NCBI GenBank assembly: GCA_020849935.1
Contig: JADZFJ010000507.1
Location: 1-7,312 of the forward strand
Source of the DNA: Crocinitomix sp.
Lineage (GTDB): Bacteria > Bacteroidota > Bacteroidia > Flavobacteriales_D > Crocinitomicaceae
Length of the DNA stretch: 7,312 bases
Direction: 5' to 3'
Made by a program: the position numbers and the translations under genes. This document shows, piece by piece, positions 1 to 5,824 of this stretch. How positions within the stretch are numbered: position 1 is the stretch's first letter; the number at the start of each line of letters is the position of its first letter. A model generated the notes under the pieces. It ran no database searches and was not told the origin of the DNA. It saw only the letters and a program-made list of their open reading frames with translations.

Positions 1-444
1 AAGGTGGTTGCTGGTGGAATTTTAGGACAAGATAACAACCAGCTTTATTCAGATTCGTTGGTGAAATCGGTTGCGTTTGAGGCTGGAGCGGCTTCAAATA
101 ATGGGTTGGTTTTGTACCAAGCTACCATGGATGCCAATATCCATTTGTCCGTAACGGTTTTTGAAGACGAAATGGTGCCAGCTGATTTTCAGAAATATGC
201 AGCCGCTTACGAAAAAGCCAAACTTAAAATGCCAGGAATCAATGAGGTAGATTTTTATACTGGAATTCGAGCTCAAAAAGCGGCCGAGGATTGGTTGATT
301 AGACTTAGATCACTCGTTCCGATGTATGTTAAGGAAGCGAATGACCAAAAAACCGTTTTAGGAAAGTTGAAAAAAGTGAAGGTCAGTCAGGTCTTTTTTC
401 TCAATAATAAATTCAAGGGTAAAGTTCCCGATCAAATGCCATAG
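1..444 (+). CDS. C-terminal part of an unrecognised protein (5' end outside window)
   Basis: The reading frame is open from the first base (AAG, Lys) to a TAG stop, giving 147 visible residues, so the gene very probably begins to the left of the window. The GTG at position 4 is just the second visible codon and is not a credible start. I do not recognise the family. The first 60 residues are mixed and hydrophobic-polar with strand-like patches (for example LVLYQATMDANIHLSVTVF). The next 60 or so are charged and helix-like (QKYAAAYEKAKLK, AEDWLIRLRSL), and the tail is lysine-rich. No membrane segment, cysteine pair, nucleotide-binding motif or sorting domain is visible in this part. It is not the KpsF/GutQ sugar-phosphate isomerase that I recall upstream of tatC in some Bacteroidota. 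A 72-nt gap separates it from tatC, so co-transcription is possible but unproven. It is called real because of its length, its position on the coding strand and its natural amino-acid composition. Confidence 0.75.
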   Translation, partial: KVVAGGILGQDNNQLYSDSLVKSVAFEAGAASNNGLVLYQATMDANIHLSVTVFEDEMVPADFQKYAAAYEKAKLKMPGINEVDFYTGIRAQKAAEDWLIRLRSLVPMYVKEANDQKTVLGKLKKVKVSQVFFLNNKFKGKVPDQMP

Positions 445-504
445 ATTTCAGATAAGTTGATGGAAATACTTTTAGAAACTTCCATGAATTTGGCATAATT
501 GCAT

Positions 505-512
505 TAAATTTG
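505..512 (+). promoter_or_regulatory. Candidate Bacteroidota -7 promoter element upstream of tatC
   Basis: TAAATTTG matches the Bacteroidota housekeeping-sigma -7 consensus TAnnTTTG at every fixed position, in the 72-nt gap before tatC. No TTG sits at the usual 17-23 nt upstream. The nearest are at 490-492 (12-nt spacer, too short) and 457-459 (45-nt spacer, too long), so the -33 half is missing or degenerate. Transcription would start at about 516-520, which collides with the GTG start at 517 and would leave either a leaderless mRNA or translation from ATG 541. It may be a chance match in AT-rich DNA. Confidence 0.35.
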
Positions 513-516
513 CGTC

Positions 517-1314
517 GTGTCAGAAGAGAATGAAAATAATATGCCCTTTTTGGGTCACCTCGAAGAGTTAAGATGGCGATTGGTCAGAAGTTCGATTGCA
601 ATTTTAATTTTTGGAACGGTTATTTTTTGGTACACGGAGTGGATTACCACGAATGTTTTTTTAGCACTCGCAAAGCCAGATTTTCCAATTTTTTCTTTTT
701 TCTGTTGGGCATTTAATATTTGCTCCGAAGAAATTGAAATTAGCTTTCAAAGTATTGAAATGTCTGGGCAGTTTAGTACCAATTTAATGATGGCTATTTT
801 CGGCGGATTGATTGCTGCCTTTCCGTATGTTTTTTATCAATTGTGGAGTTTTGTAAAACCAGGATTAAAACCCAACGAATTAAAAACCGTGCGAGGGATT
901 GTATGGTTTGTTTCGGTTTTATTTTTTATGGGAATTCTTTTCGGGTATTATGTGGTTGCGCCTTTGTCTGTCCAATTTTTAGGCGGGTGGCAAATGACTC
1001 CCGAAATCGATAATATCATCACAATTAACTCCTATTTAAGAACCATCGTATCGACCGTGTTTTTTACAGGTTTATTGTTTTTATTACCTGTGGTGATTCT
1101 GATTTTTTCCAAATTGGGCATTATTACACCAACATTTTTAAGAAAATACAGAAAACACGCCGTTGTGATTGTATTGATTGTGGCGGCTGTGATTACCCCT
1201 CCCGATTTAATGACCCAAATCGTTGTTGCCATACCTATTTTACTCCTTTATGAATTCGGAATTCTTATTTCGCGTGGAGTAGAGAAAAAACGGATCAAAG
1301 AAGGATTGAGTTAA
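517..1314 (+). CDS. tatC: Sec-independent protein translocase subunit TatC
   Basis: TatC is the multi-spanning inner-membrane core of the twin-arginine translocase. It binds the RR signal peptide of folded precursors and works with TatA-type proteins, none of which is encoded here. The 265-residue product has the family's hallmarks in order: cytoplasmic N-terminal HLEELRWRL (14-22), TM1 about 23-43, a periplasmic loop with Cys63 and Cys69, TM2 about 86-109 running into YQLWSFVKPGLKPNE (Glu121 aligns with E. coli Glu103), TM3 about 128-148 (FGYYVVAPL), TM4 about 178-197, LRKYRKH (208-214), and TM5/TM6 around AAVITPPD (223-230). Length is normal. The odd point is TM4, which reads GLLFLLPVV with Leu189 where E. 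coli has Glu170. The GTG start gives an eight-residue tail before MPFLGHLEELR, which fits my recollection of relatives; an in-frame TAA at 505 rules out starts further upstream, and ATG 541 is the alternative. No Shine-Dalgarno is visible. The next gene starts 1 nt after the stop. Confidence 0.96.
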   Translation: MSEENENNMPFLGHLEELRWRLVRSSIAILIFGTVIFWYTEWITTNVFLALAKPDFPIFSFFCWAFNICSEEIEISFQSIEMSGQFSTNLMMAIFGGLIAAFPYVFYQLWSFVKPGLKPNELKTVRGIVWFVSVLFFMGILFGYYVVAPLSVQFLGGWQMTPEIDNIITINSYLRTIVSTVFFTGLLFLLPVVILIFSKLGIITPTFLRKYRKHAVVIVLIVAAVITPPDLMTQIVVAIPILLLYEFGILISRGVEKKRIKEGLS

Positions 1315-1315
1315 G

Positions 1316-3841
1316 ATGAACCTGGTTTCTATAAATTCGAGTAATCCCATTTATACAAAAATCTCACCGAAACGGATTTGGCTGATTCTCTTTTTTTTGT
1401 TCACTTTTTTTAATGCAGGTTTCGCTCAAATTGAAGTAAATGGGGTAGTGAAAGACGCCCTGACAAAAGAACCTTTGCCTTTTGTGAAAATTTCGTTCGT
1501 GTTGGATAAATCATTCACTTTATCGGATACTGCGGGCGATTTTAGCATTAAATCTAAATTAAAAGTAGATACCATTTTGATTCGTTTTTTGGGCTATCAA
1601 ACCCAAAAAATTCCGCTCGAAAAGGGGATGTATGATTTAGCCGATCTTTTATTGGAAGAAAGTGTCCAAAATTTGGATGAAATTGTTGTTACCCCTGGCG
1701 AAAACCCAGCATTTGAAATTTTACGAGAAGTTAAAAAGCACAAACCAGAAAACGATCCTGAAAAACTTGAATCGTATGAATGTGAGGTTTATAATAAAAT
1801 GCAATTCAATGTCAATAATATGTCCGACAAGTTTGAGGAGCGTTCGGCCTTTAACAAATTTGATTTTATTATGGACTATATGGACACAGCAAATGGCGAA
1901 AAATATTTGCCGGTTTTGTTAACCGAATCCATTTCTGATTATTATTTCAAAAAATTCCCCGAACAACGAAAAGAAATTATTCGAGGGACCCGAATTACTG
2001 GAGTTGATAATCTTCAATTGGGCCAATTTACAGGGGATATGTATCAAAACGTCAATATTTATGACGATTATTTAGAGCTCTTTAATAAGGAGTTCCTGAG
2101 TCCCATTGCCCCCGAAGGCAAACTGTTTTACAAGTATTATTTAATGGAAGATGATACCTTGGACGGAACGATTTGCTATTTCATCAAATTTGTCCCAAAA
2201 CGAAAAGGAGATGCTGTTTTTGAAGGGGAAATGTGGATTACACATGAATCCTACGCCATTAAACAAATAAAAGCAGCCATTCCCAACGATGTCAATTTGA
2301 ATTATGTTTCCGATTTCTCCGTACTTCAAACTTACTCGTTGGTAGATAGTAATGTTTATGCCCTCACCCAAGAAAAAATGGTGGCCAATTTTGATTTGTT
2401 TAACGAACAAGAAAAATCGAGAATCATGGGTGTGACCATCCATAAAAATGTGACACGGACAGGGTTTATTGTCAATCAACCAAAGTCTTATGAATTTTAT
2501 GTGGAAGATGTGGTGATTTTGGACAGTGCCGACCGCCGAACGGAGGATTTTTGGGAAAATGCCCGTCATAATGAATTGTCAAAAGAAGAAGCTGGCGTGA
2601 TTGAAATGGTTGATTCGCTTAAAAATAATCGCACCTACAAATTCTATGAAAATTTAACCTACATGGCCTACACTGGCTTTTGGCGAAATGGGCCGCTTGA
2701 ATATGGAAGTTTATACAGTATTTACAACCGAAATGTGGTGGAAGGAACGCGACTCATGTTATCCTTGAGAACTTCCAATAAATTCAGTAAAAAGGTTGAA
2801 ATATCTGCATTTACTGCGTATGGACTTTTAGATCAAGAATGGAAATATGGAGGCTCTATTCGTTGGAAATTGAGTGATAGTCCGCGTGAAATGTTGCGTT
2901 TTTCCTACCGCAAAAGAATCGATCAATTAGGGTTAATCGCCACTATTGGCGATGTTGGAAATTCGTTTTCAACCTTGCTTTCCGCTTCCCCTTTAGACAA
3001 ATTAACGATGGTGCAACAAGGTTCCGTTGGTTTTGAAAAAGATTGGCGAATCGATATGCGCACGTTCAATACCATCGAATGGAAAAATTTTATTCCTTTG
3101 GGAAGTTCAGATTACAGCAGGATCGATCCAACATCTGGAGACACGAACAAAATCCAAAGCTTGACCTCTTTTCAAATCCGCAACCAAATTATGTACACCA
3201 AAGAGGAAAAATTTCTCAAAGGTCAGTTTGATCGCACCTCACTTGGCTCTAAATATCCAATCTTATCCCTTACACATACCTGGGGCATTAAGGATTTTTT
3301 AGGCAGTGAAAACTCCTTTCATCGGTTAGATTTTATTTGGAATCATCGCCCGCGAGTGGGCATGTTTGGTCGAATTTTATACACTGTTCACGCTGGTAAA
3401 ATATTTGGAGAGGTACCATATCCCTTTCTCGAAATTCATCAAGGAAATGAAACTTATTATTTGCAGGATGATAATTTTAACCTTATGAATTATTACGAAT
3501 TTATCAGCGATCAATGGGTTAGAGTTTTGTTTGAGCATCATTTACAAGGATTTATCATGGACCGCGTACCTTTGGTCAACAAATTAAAGCTCCGAATTGT
3601 TTATGGCGGAAAAATGGTCATTGGCTCCTATTCAGACAAGCACAATAAACAATTGCTCCTACCGTTTTACTCCAAAGAATTAACAGGACCTTATGCCGAG
3701 GTGAGTGTAGGATTGGAGAATATCCTTAAATTTATCCGAATTGATGCAATTTGGAGATTAACATACCGCGACAATGTAGATTTATACGGGAATCCGGTGG
3801 CAAACTTTGGGGTTAAATTTGTTTTTACCTCCGATTTTTAA
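1316..3841 (+). CDS. DUF5686-family outer-membrane protein with N-terminal carboxypeptidase-regulatory-like domain
   Basis: This 841-residue protein is a large Bacteroidota-type envelope protein whose molecular function is not established. Residues 1-37 form a signal peptide with a long basic n-region (ends KR, 19-20), the hydrophobic stretch WLILFFLFTFF (22-32) and probable cleavage after NAGFA (33-37). Residues about 40-110 are a CarboxypepD_reg-like beta-sandwich (VNGVVKDALTKEPLPFVKI, then LSDTAGDFSI and LIRFLGYQ). The linker LDEIVVTPGENPAFEILREV leads into the DUF5686 region, with the family-like KHKPENDPEKLESYECEVYNK. The C-terminal half is rich in alternating strands and ends KFVFTSDF; the terminal Phe is the usual mark of an outer-membrane beta-barrel. 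Length is normal for the family. The start codon follows the tatC stop after 1 nt, which suggests translational coupling; an AAGGA at 1301-1305 may help initiation. Its place between tatC and lptB suggests an envelope role, but that is inference from context. Confidence 0.9.
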   Translation: MNLVSINSSNPIYTKISPKRIWLILFFLFTFFNAGFAQIEVNGVVKDALTKEPLPFVKISFVLDKSFTLSDTAGDFSIKSKLKVDTILIRFLGYQTQKIPLEKGMYDLADLLLEESVQNLDEIVVTPGENPAFEILREVKKHKPENDPEKLESYECEVYNKMQFNVNNMSDKFEERSAFNKFDFIMDYMDTANGEKYLPVLLTESISDYYFKKFPEQRKEIIRGTRITGVDNLQLGQFTGDMYQNVNIYDDYLELFNKEFLSPIAPEGKLFYKYYLMEDDTLDGTICYFIKFVPKRKGDAVFEGEMWITHESYAIKQIKAAIPNDVNLNYVSDFSVLQTYSLVDSNVYALTQEKMVANFDLFNEQEKSRIMGVTIHKNVTRTGFIVNQPKSYEFYVEDVVILDSADRRTEDFWENARHNELSKEEAGVIEMVDSLKNNRTYKFYENLTYMAYTGFWRNGPLEYGSLYSIYNRNVVEGTRLMLSLRTSNKFSKKVEISAFTAYGLLDQEWKYGGSIRWKLSDSPREMLRFSYRKRIDQLGLIATIGDVGNSFSTLLSASPLDKLTMVQQGSVGFEKDWRIDMRTFNTIEWKNFIPLGSSDYSRIDPTSGDTNKIQSLTSFQIRNQIMYTKEEKFLKGQFDRTSLGSKYPILSLTHTWGIKDFLGSENSFHRLDFIWNHRPRVGMFGRILYTVHAGKIFGEVPYPFLEIHQGNETYYLQDDNFNLMNYYEFISDQWVRVLFEHHLQGFIMDRVPLVNKLKLRIVYGGKMVIGSYSDKHNKQLLLPFYSKELTGPYAEVSVGLENILKFIRIDAIWRLTYRDNVDLYGNPVANFGVKFVFTSDF

Positions 3842-3860
3842 ACATAACTGAAGCAAAAAA

Positions 3861-4601
3861 ATGAAATTATACGCTAAAAATATTCATAAAAGTTACAAAG
3901 GCAGACACGTTGTAAACAATGTTTCAGTAGAGGTTAATCAAGGTGAAATTGTTGGACTTTTAGGTCCAAATGGTGCGGGTAAAACCACTTCATTTTATAT
4001 CATTGTAGGCTTAGTGAGTCCAAACGAAGGCAGTATTTTTTTAGACGATGTTGATATTACTGGCTATGCCATGTACAAACGAGCGCAGTTAGGTATTGGC
4101 TATTTGCCTCAAGAAGTTTCGGTTTTCCGCAAAATGTCTGTCGAGGATAATATCATGACTGTGCTAGAAATGACAAAACTCAATCGCACACAACGAAAAG
4201 AAAAATTAGAATCACTCTTAGATGAATTTGGACTCAATCATGTCCGAAAAACCCAAGGCCAAAGTCTTTCAGGAGGCGAAAAAAGAAGAACAGAAATTGC
4301 GCGTGCCTTGGCCACCGATCCTAAATTTATTTTACTCGACGAACCATTTGCAGGGGTCGATCCAATTGCCGTCGAGGACATTCAAAAAATTGTCTCCAAA
4401 TTAAAAGAGCGTAACATTGGCGTTTTAATTACCGACCACAACGTACAAGAAACCTTGTCTATTACCGACCGAACTTATTTGCTTTTTGAAGGAAGTATCT
4501 TGCGCGAAGGCACCGCAGAAATGTTGGCCAATGATGAAATGGTTCGAAAAGTCTACCTCGGCGAAAAGTTTATCTTACGAAAAAAAGAAGAGCAGGAGTA
4601 A
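3861..4601 (+). CDS. lptB: LPS export ABC transporter ATP-binding protein LptB
   Basis: LptB is the cytoplasmic ATPase that drives extraction of lipopolysaccharide from the inner membrane through LptFG and the periplasmic Lpt bridge. All ABC motifs are present in the 246-residue product: Walker [10 protein letters not shown] (35-43), Q-loop Gln84 within [15 protein letters not shown], signature LSGGEKRR (136-143), Walker B FILLDEP with catalytic Glu161, D-loop GVDP (165-168) and H-loop His193 in ITDHNV. The sequence GYLPQE-SVFRK, the FAGVDPIAV segment and the tail [10 protein letters not shown] identify LptB rather than a branched-chain amino-acid transporter ATPase. Length is typical and no substitution stands out. 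The ATG lies 19 nt after the DUF5686 gene behind an A-rich leader without a Shine-Dalgarno, so it is probably in the same operon. Downstream comes a T-rich stretch and then a hairpin-bearing element before a convergent gene. LptC, LptF and LptG are not in the window. Confidence 0.96.
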   Translation: MKLYAKNIHKSYKGRHVVNNVSVEVNQGEIVGLLGPNGAGKTTSFYIIVGLVSPNEGSIFLDDVDITGYAMYKRAQLGIGYLPQEVSVFRKMSVEDNIMTVLEMTKLNRTQRKEKLESLLDEFGLNHVRKTQGQSLSGGEKRRTEIARALATDPKFILLDEPFAGVDPIAVEDIQKIVSKLKERNIGVLITDHNVQETLSITDRTYLLFEGSILREGTAEMLANDEMVRKVYLGEKFILRKKEEQE

Positions 4602-4627
4602 GTTCATTTTTTTCTTTTGGGCAAATA

Positions 4628-4663
4628 CTTTTTGGTTTCCCAGCGAGCTGTGCACCCAAAAAG
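4628..4663. terminator. Nested hairpin downstream of lptB, possible terminator
   Basis: CTTTTTGG (4628-4635) is the perfect reverse complement of CCAAAAAG (4656-4663), giving an 8-bp stem with a 20-nt loop. Inside the loop, CAGCGAGCTG (4641-4650) is itself a perfect palindrome around GA. The overlapping CTTTTGGG just upstream can pair alternatively with CCCAAAAG. No T-run follows on the plus strand, so a classical intrinsic terminator for lptB is not obvious. The structure is part of the element described at 4618-4730. Confidence 0.4.
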
Positions 4664-4683
4664 CACCGGGCTGTTCGTTATAG

Positions 4684-4705
4684 TCCCCCCAACAAGTTGG
4701 GAGGA
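4684..4705. terminator. Second hairpin of the intergenic element
   Basis: CCCAAC and GTTGGG (4688-4693 and 4696-4701) form a perfect 6-bp stem around AA. After one C/A mismatch the pairing continues for three more base pairs (TCC with GGA). A two-base loop is tight, so in RNA the innermost pair would probably open. The hairpin is GC-rich and nearly symmetrical, so it would form in transcripts from either side, which suits a site between convergent genes. No U-tract follows in either direction, so terminator function is uncertain. Confidence 0.4.
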
Positions 4706-4785
4706 GCTGCCACTTCCATCCCTTTCGCGATTTACTGGAAATTTTAAAAAGTTAATTTGCAAGCAATTGATAACGAATAAACTAC

Positions 4786-5637
4786 TTATTCCCCAATTTT
4801 AAACCAAAACGAACCACCGTGTCTTTCCACAGATGTCATATTTTTATGTTCCCAAATTGGATTCAAAATAGTTTTCAATTCTGCATCTTCGCTAATAAAA
4901 TAGTTGGCTAAAATAGGACTATATTTTTTAGGATTTGCAAGCAGAAAAGCAGCAAGCATATATTGTTCAGAATAAGCCCTGTCGCACATAAATTGAGGAT
5001 AATCGTAGGGCAAATAAATGTCGTGAACTTGCACCAACACACCTGATTTTAAACGAGGAAGAATTTCTAAAAAGAAAACCGTCACATCTGAGTTTGGCAG
5101 GCAACGATGTGAATTATCCACAAAAACAATATCACCCGCTTCTAACGCATCAAAAACAGAAAAGTCCGTTAAATTCTCAAAGGGCTTTCTTATAATTTCG
5201 TCCGATAATTCATCAATATTGGCACGTGGATATGGATCAATTGAGATAATTTTTGTGGCTAAACCTCCATCTAAAATCGCTTTTCTTACCACTTTGGTTG
5301 AATTGCCGGAGCCTATTTCAACGTACTTATTTGGCTTCACCTCGCGAATCAATCCATAAATTGCAATAATGTCTAATCCAGGCAAAAACTCATTATTCCA
5401 AGTAGGCAGGTTTTTATCGGTTTCATTTTTGTCCTCTTTAAATCCAAAAAAGACATCCGAATATGCCAAAAAGCTAGTTAAATAATTTCGATAAACCTCC
5501 CTTTTTTCATCAATAATACCGTTCAATCCGCTATGCGAAGGAAGCCCATGTCCAAAACGAGGTTTAAAATCAACTTTATACTCTAAAAATATATTTTGAA
5601 ATTTTGGGGACAAAAAATGGTAAATCGCTTTTAACAT
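4786..5637 (-). CDS. Class I SAM-dependent methyltransferase (Methyltransf_24-like), substrate unknown
   Basis: The 283-residue product has a Rossmann-type methyltransferase core after an N-terminal extension of about 85 residues. Motif I is KYVEIGSGNST (104-114), the glycine-rich SAM-binding loop. The acidic residue after strand 2 is Asp134 in SIDPYPR (132-138), expected to contact the ribose or methionyl part of SAM. Motif IV is DIVFVDNSHR (169-178). LVQVHDIYLPYDYP (201-214) follows, with the His-Asp pair common in the Methyltransf_24 group, members of which often modify sugars or natural products. No signal peptide or membrane segment is visible, so it should be cytosolic. The substrate cannot be read from sequence; a glycan or secondary-metabolite O-methyltransferase is a guess. 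It is a single gene, convergent with lptB, with the palindromic element beyond its 3' end and a gene relic touching its 5' end, so it may have arrived here by rearrangement. An in-frame TAA five codons upstream supports the ATG at 5637. No Shine-Dalgarno is evident. Confidence 0.88.
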   Translation of the reverse strand: MLKAIYHFLSPKFQNIFLEYKVDFKPRFGHGLPSHSGLNGIIDEKREVYRNYLTSFLAYSDVFFGFKEDKNETDKNLPTWNNEFLPGLDIIAIYGLIREVKPNKYVEIGSGNSTKVVRKAILDGGLATKIISIDPYPRANIDELSDEIIRKPFENLTDFSVFDALEAGDIVFVDNSHRCLPNSDVTVFFLEILPRLKSGVLVQVHDIYLPYDYPQFMCDRAYSEQYMLAAFLLANPKKYSPILANYFISEDAELKTILNPIWEHKNMTSVERHGGSFWFKIGE

Positions 5638-5781
5638 AAAGGTCTTCGTTTAGCTATTGCTTCTGATAATTTGTTTAATACTTGTAAAATTGGTGATGAA
5701 GGTACACTTTTTTTTAAAATGTCAAGAACACAGAATGTCAACATCCAAAGGTTGCAATTGGGCTATCAAATTAGATTATAA
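5635..5781 (+). pseudogene. Relic: C-terminal fragment resembling a beta-barrel outer-membrane receptor
   Basis: A plus-strand frame runs from just after a TAA (5632-5634) to a TAA at 5779-5781, about 48 codons, with no start codon near its beginning. The translation reads like genuine protein: KGLRLAIASDNLFNTCKIGD near the start, then GTLFFKMSRTQNVNIQ, then RLQLGYQIRL at the end. Alternating hydrophobic strands, a DNLFNT turn and a closing strand of the type LQLGYQIRL-stop are what I expect at the C-terminus of TonB-dependent or other large beta-barrel receptors of Bacteroidota, although the last residue is Leu rather than the usual Phe. The rest of such a gene is absent: the sequence to the left is the minus-strand methyltransferase gene, whose start codon (5635-5637) coincides with the relic's left edge. 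I read it as the stump of a truncated gene. The family assignment is inference and low in certainty; an accidental open frame of this length is possible. Confidence 0.4.
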
Positions 5782-5806
5782 ATTCTGCAACTAATTAGTA
5801 TATTTA
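5758..5806 (+). promoter_or_regulatory. Weak candidate promoter region for the MFS gene
   Basis: Two imperfect matches to the Bacteroidota promoter occur before the MFS start. TATATTTA (5799-5806) differs from TAnnTTTG only in the last base but has no TTG at a suitable distance. TTG (5758-5760) followed after 18 nt by TAAATTCT (5779-5786) has good spacing but two mismatches. Either could serve; neither is strong. No Shine-Dalgarno precedes the ATG at 5825. Confidence 0.2.
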
Positions 5807-5824
5807 TCCAAACATTTCAAATCT

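Larger units (their letters stand above)
4618..4730. repeat. Hairpin-bearing intergenic element, probably a dispersed Bacteroidota palindromic repeat
   Basis: This stretch between two convergent genes is clearly richer in G+C than its surroundings and contains two separate inverted repeats. It carries segments such as CACCGGGCTGTTCGTTATAG and GCTGCCACTTCCATCCCT followed by TTCGCG. From memory, these resemble the ends of a short palindromic repeat found in many copies between genes of Flavobacteriia and related Bacteroidota (ends of the type GGGCTrTCCGTT and CCACTtCwATCCCTAaCGC). That assignment is recollection, not a search result. Only one copy lies in this window, so repetition cannot be shown here. 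The edges are approximate. Short reading frames that cross it (4617-4802 and the end of 4486-4683) appear spurious. It may also act as a two-way transcription terminator for lptB and the methyltransferase gene. Confidence 0.55.

Noticed and set aside
4..6. GTG as start codon of the first gene
   Set aside because: The frame is open through the first base of the window and no initiation signal can be seen; a truncated gene is far more likely.
460..485. Inverted repeat ATGGAA/TTCCAT after the first gene as a terminator
   Set aside because: Only six base pairs, AT-leaning, with a 14-nt loop and no T-run behind it; likely chance.
2141..2569. 142-codon minus-strand open frame inside the DUF5686 gene
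   Set aside because: It is fully antisense to a well-supported coding frame, and its cysteine/histidine-rich, low-plausibility translation is typical of a shadow frame.
4754..4766. Inverted repeat TTGC-AA-GCAA downstream of the methyltransferase stop as its terminator
   Set aside because: Four base pairs only, with an immediate mismatch beyond; not supportable.
4617..4802. 61-codon plus-strand open frame after lptB
   Set aside because: It reads through both hairpins of the palindromic element and has an unnatural composition; the overlapping 4486-4683 frame is rejected for the same reason.
5696..5794. Small open frame of 32 codons starting with ATG in the gap before the MFS gene
   Set aside because: No ribosome binding site, unnatural composition, and it overlaps the more protein-like relic in another frame.
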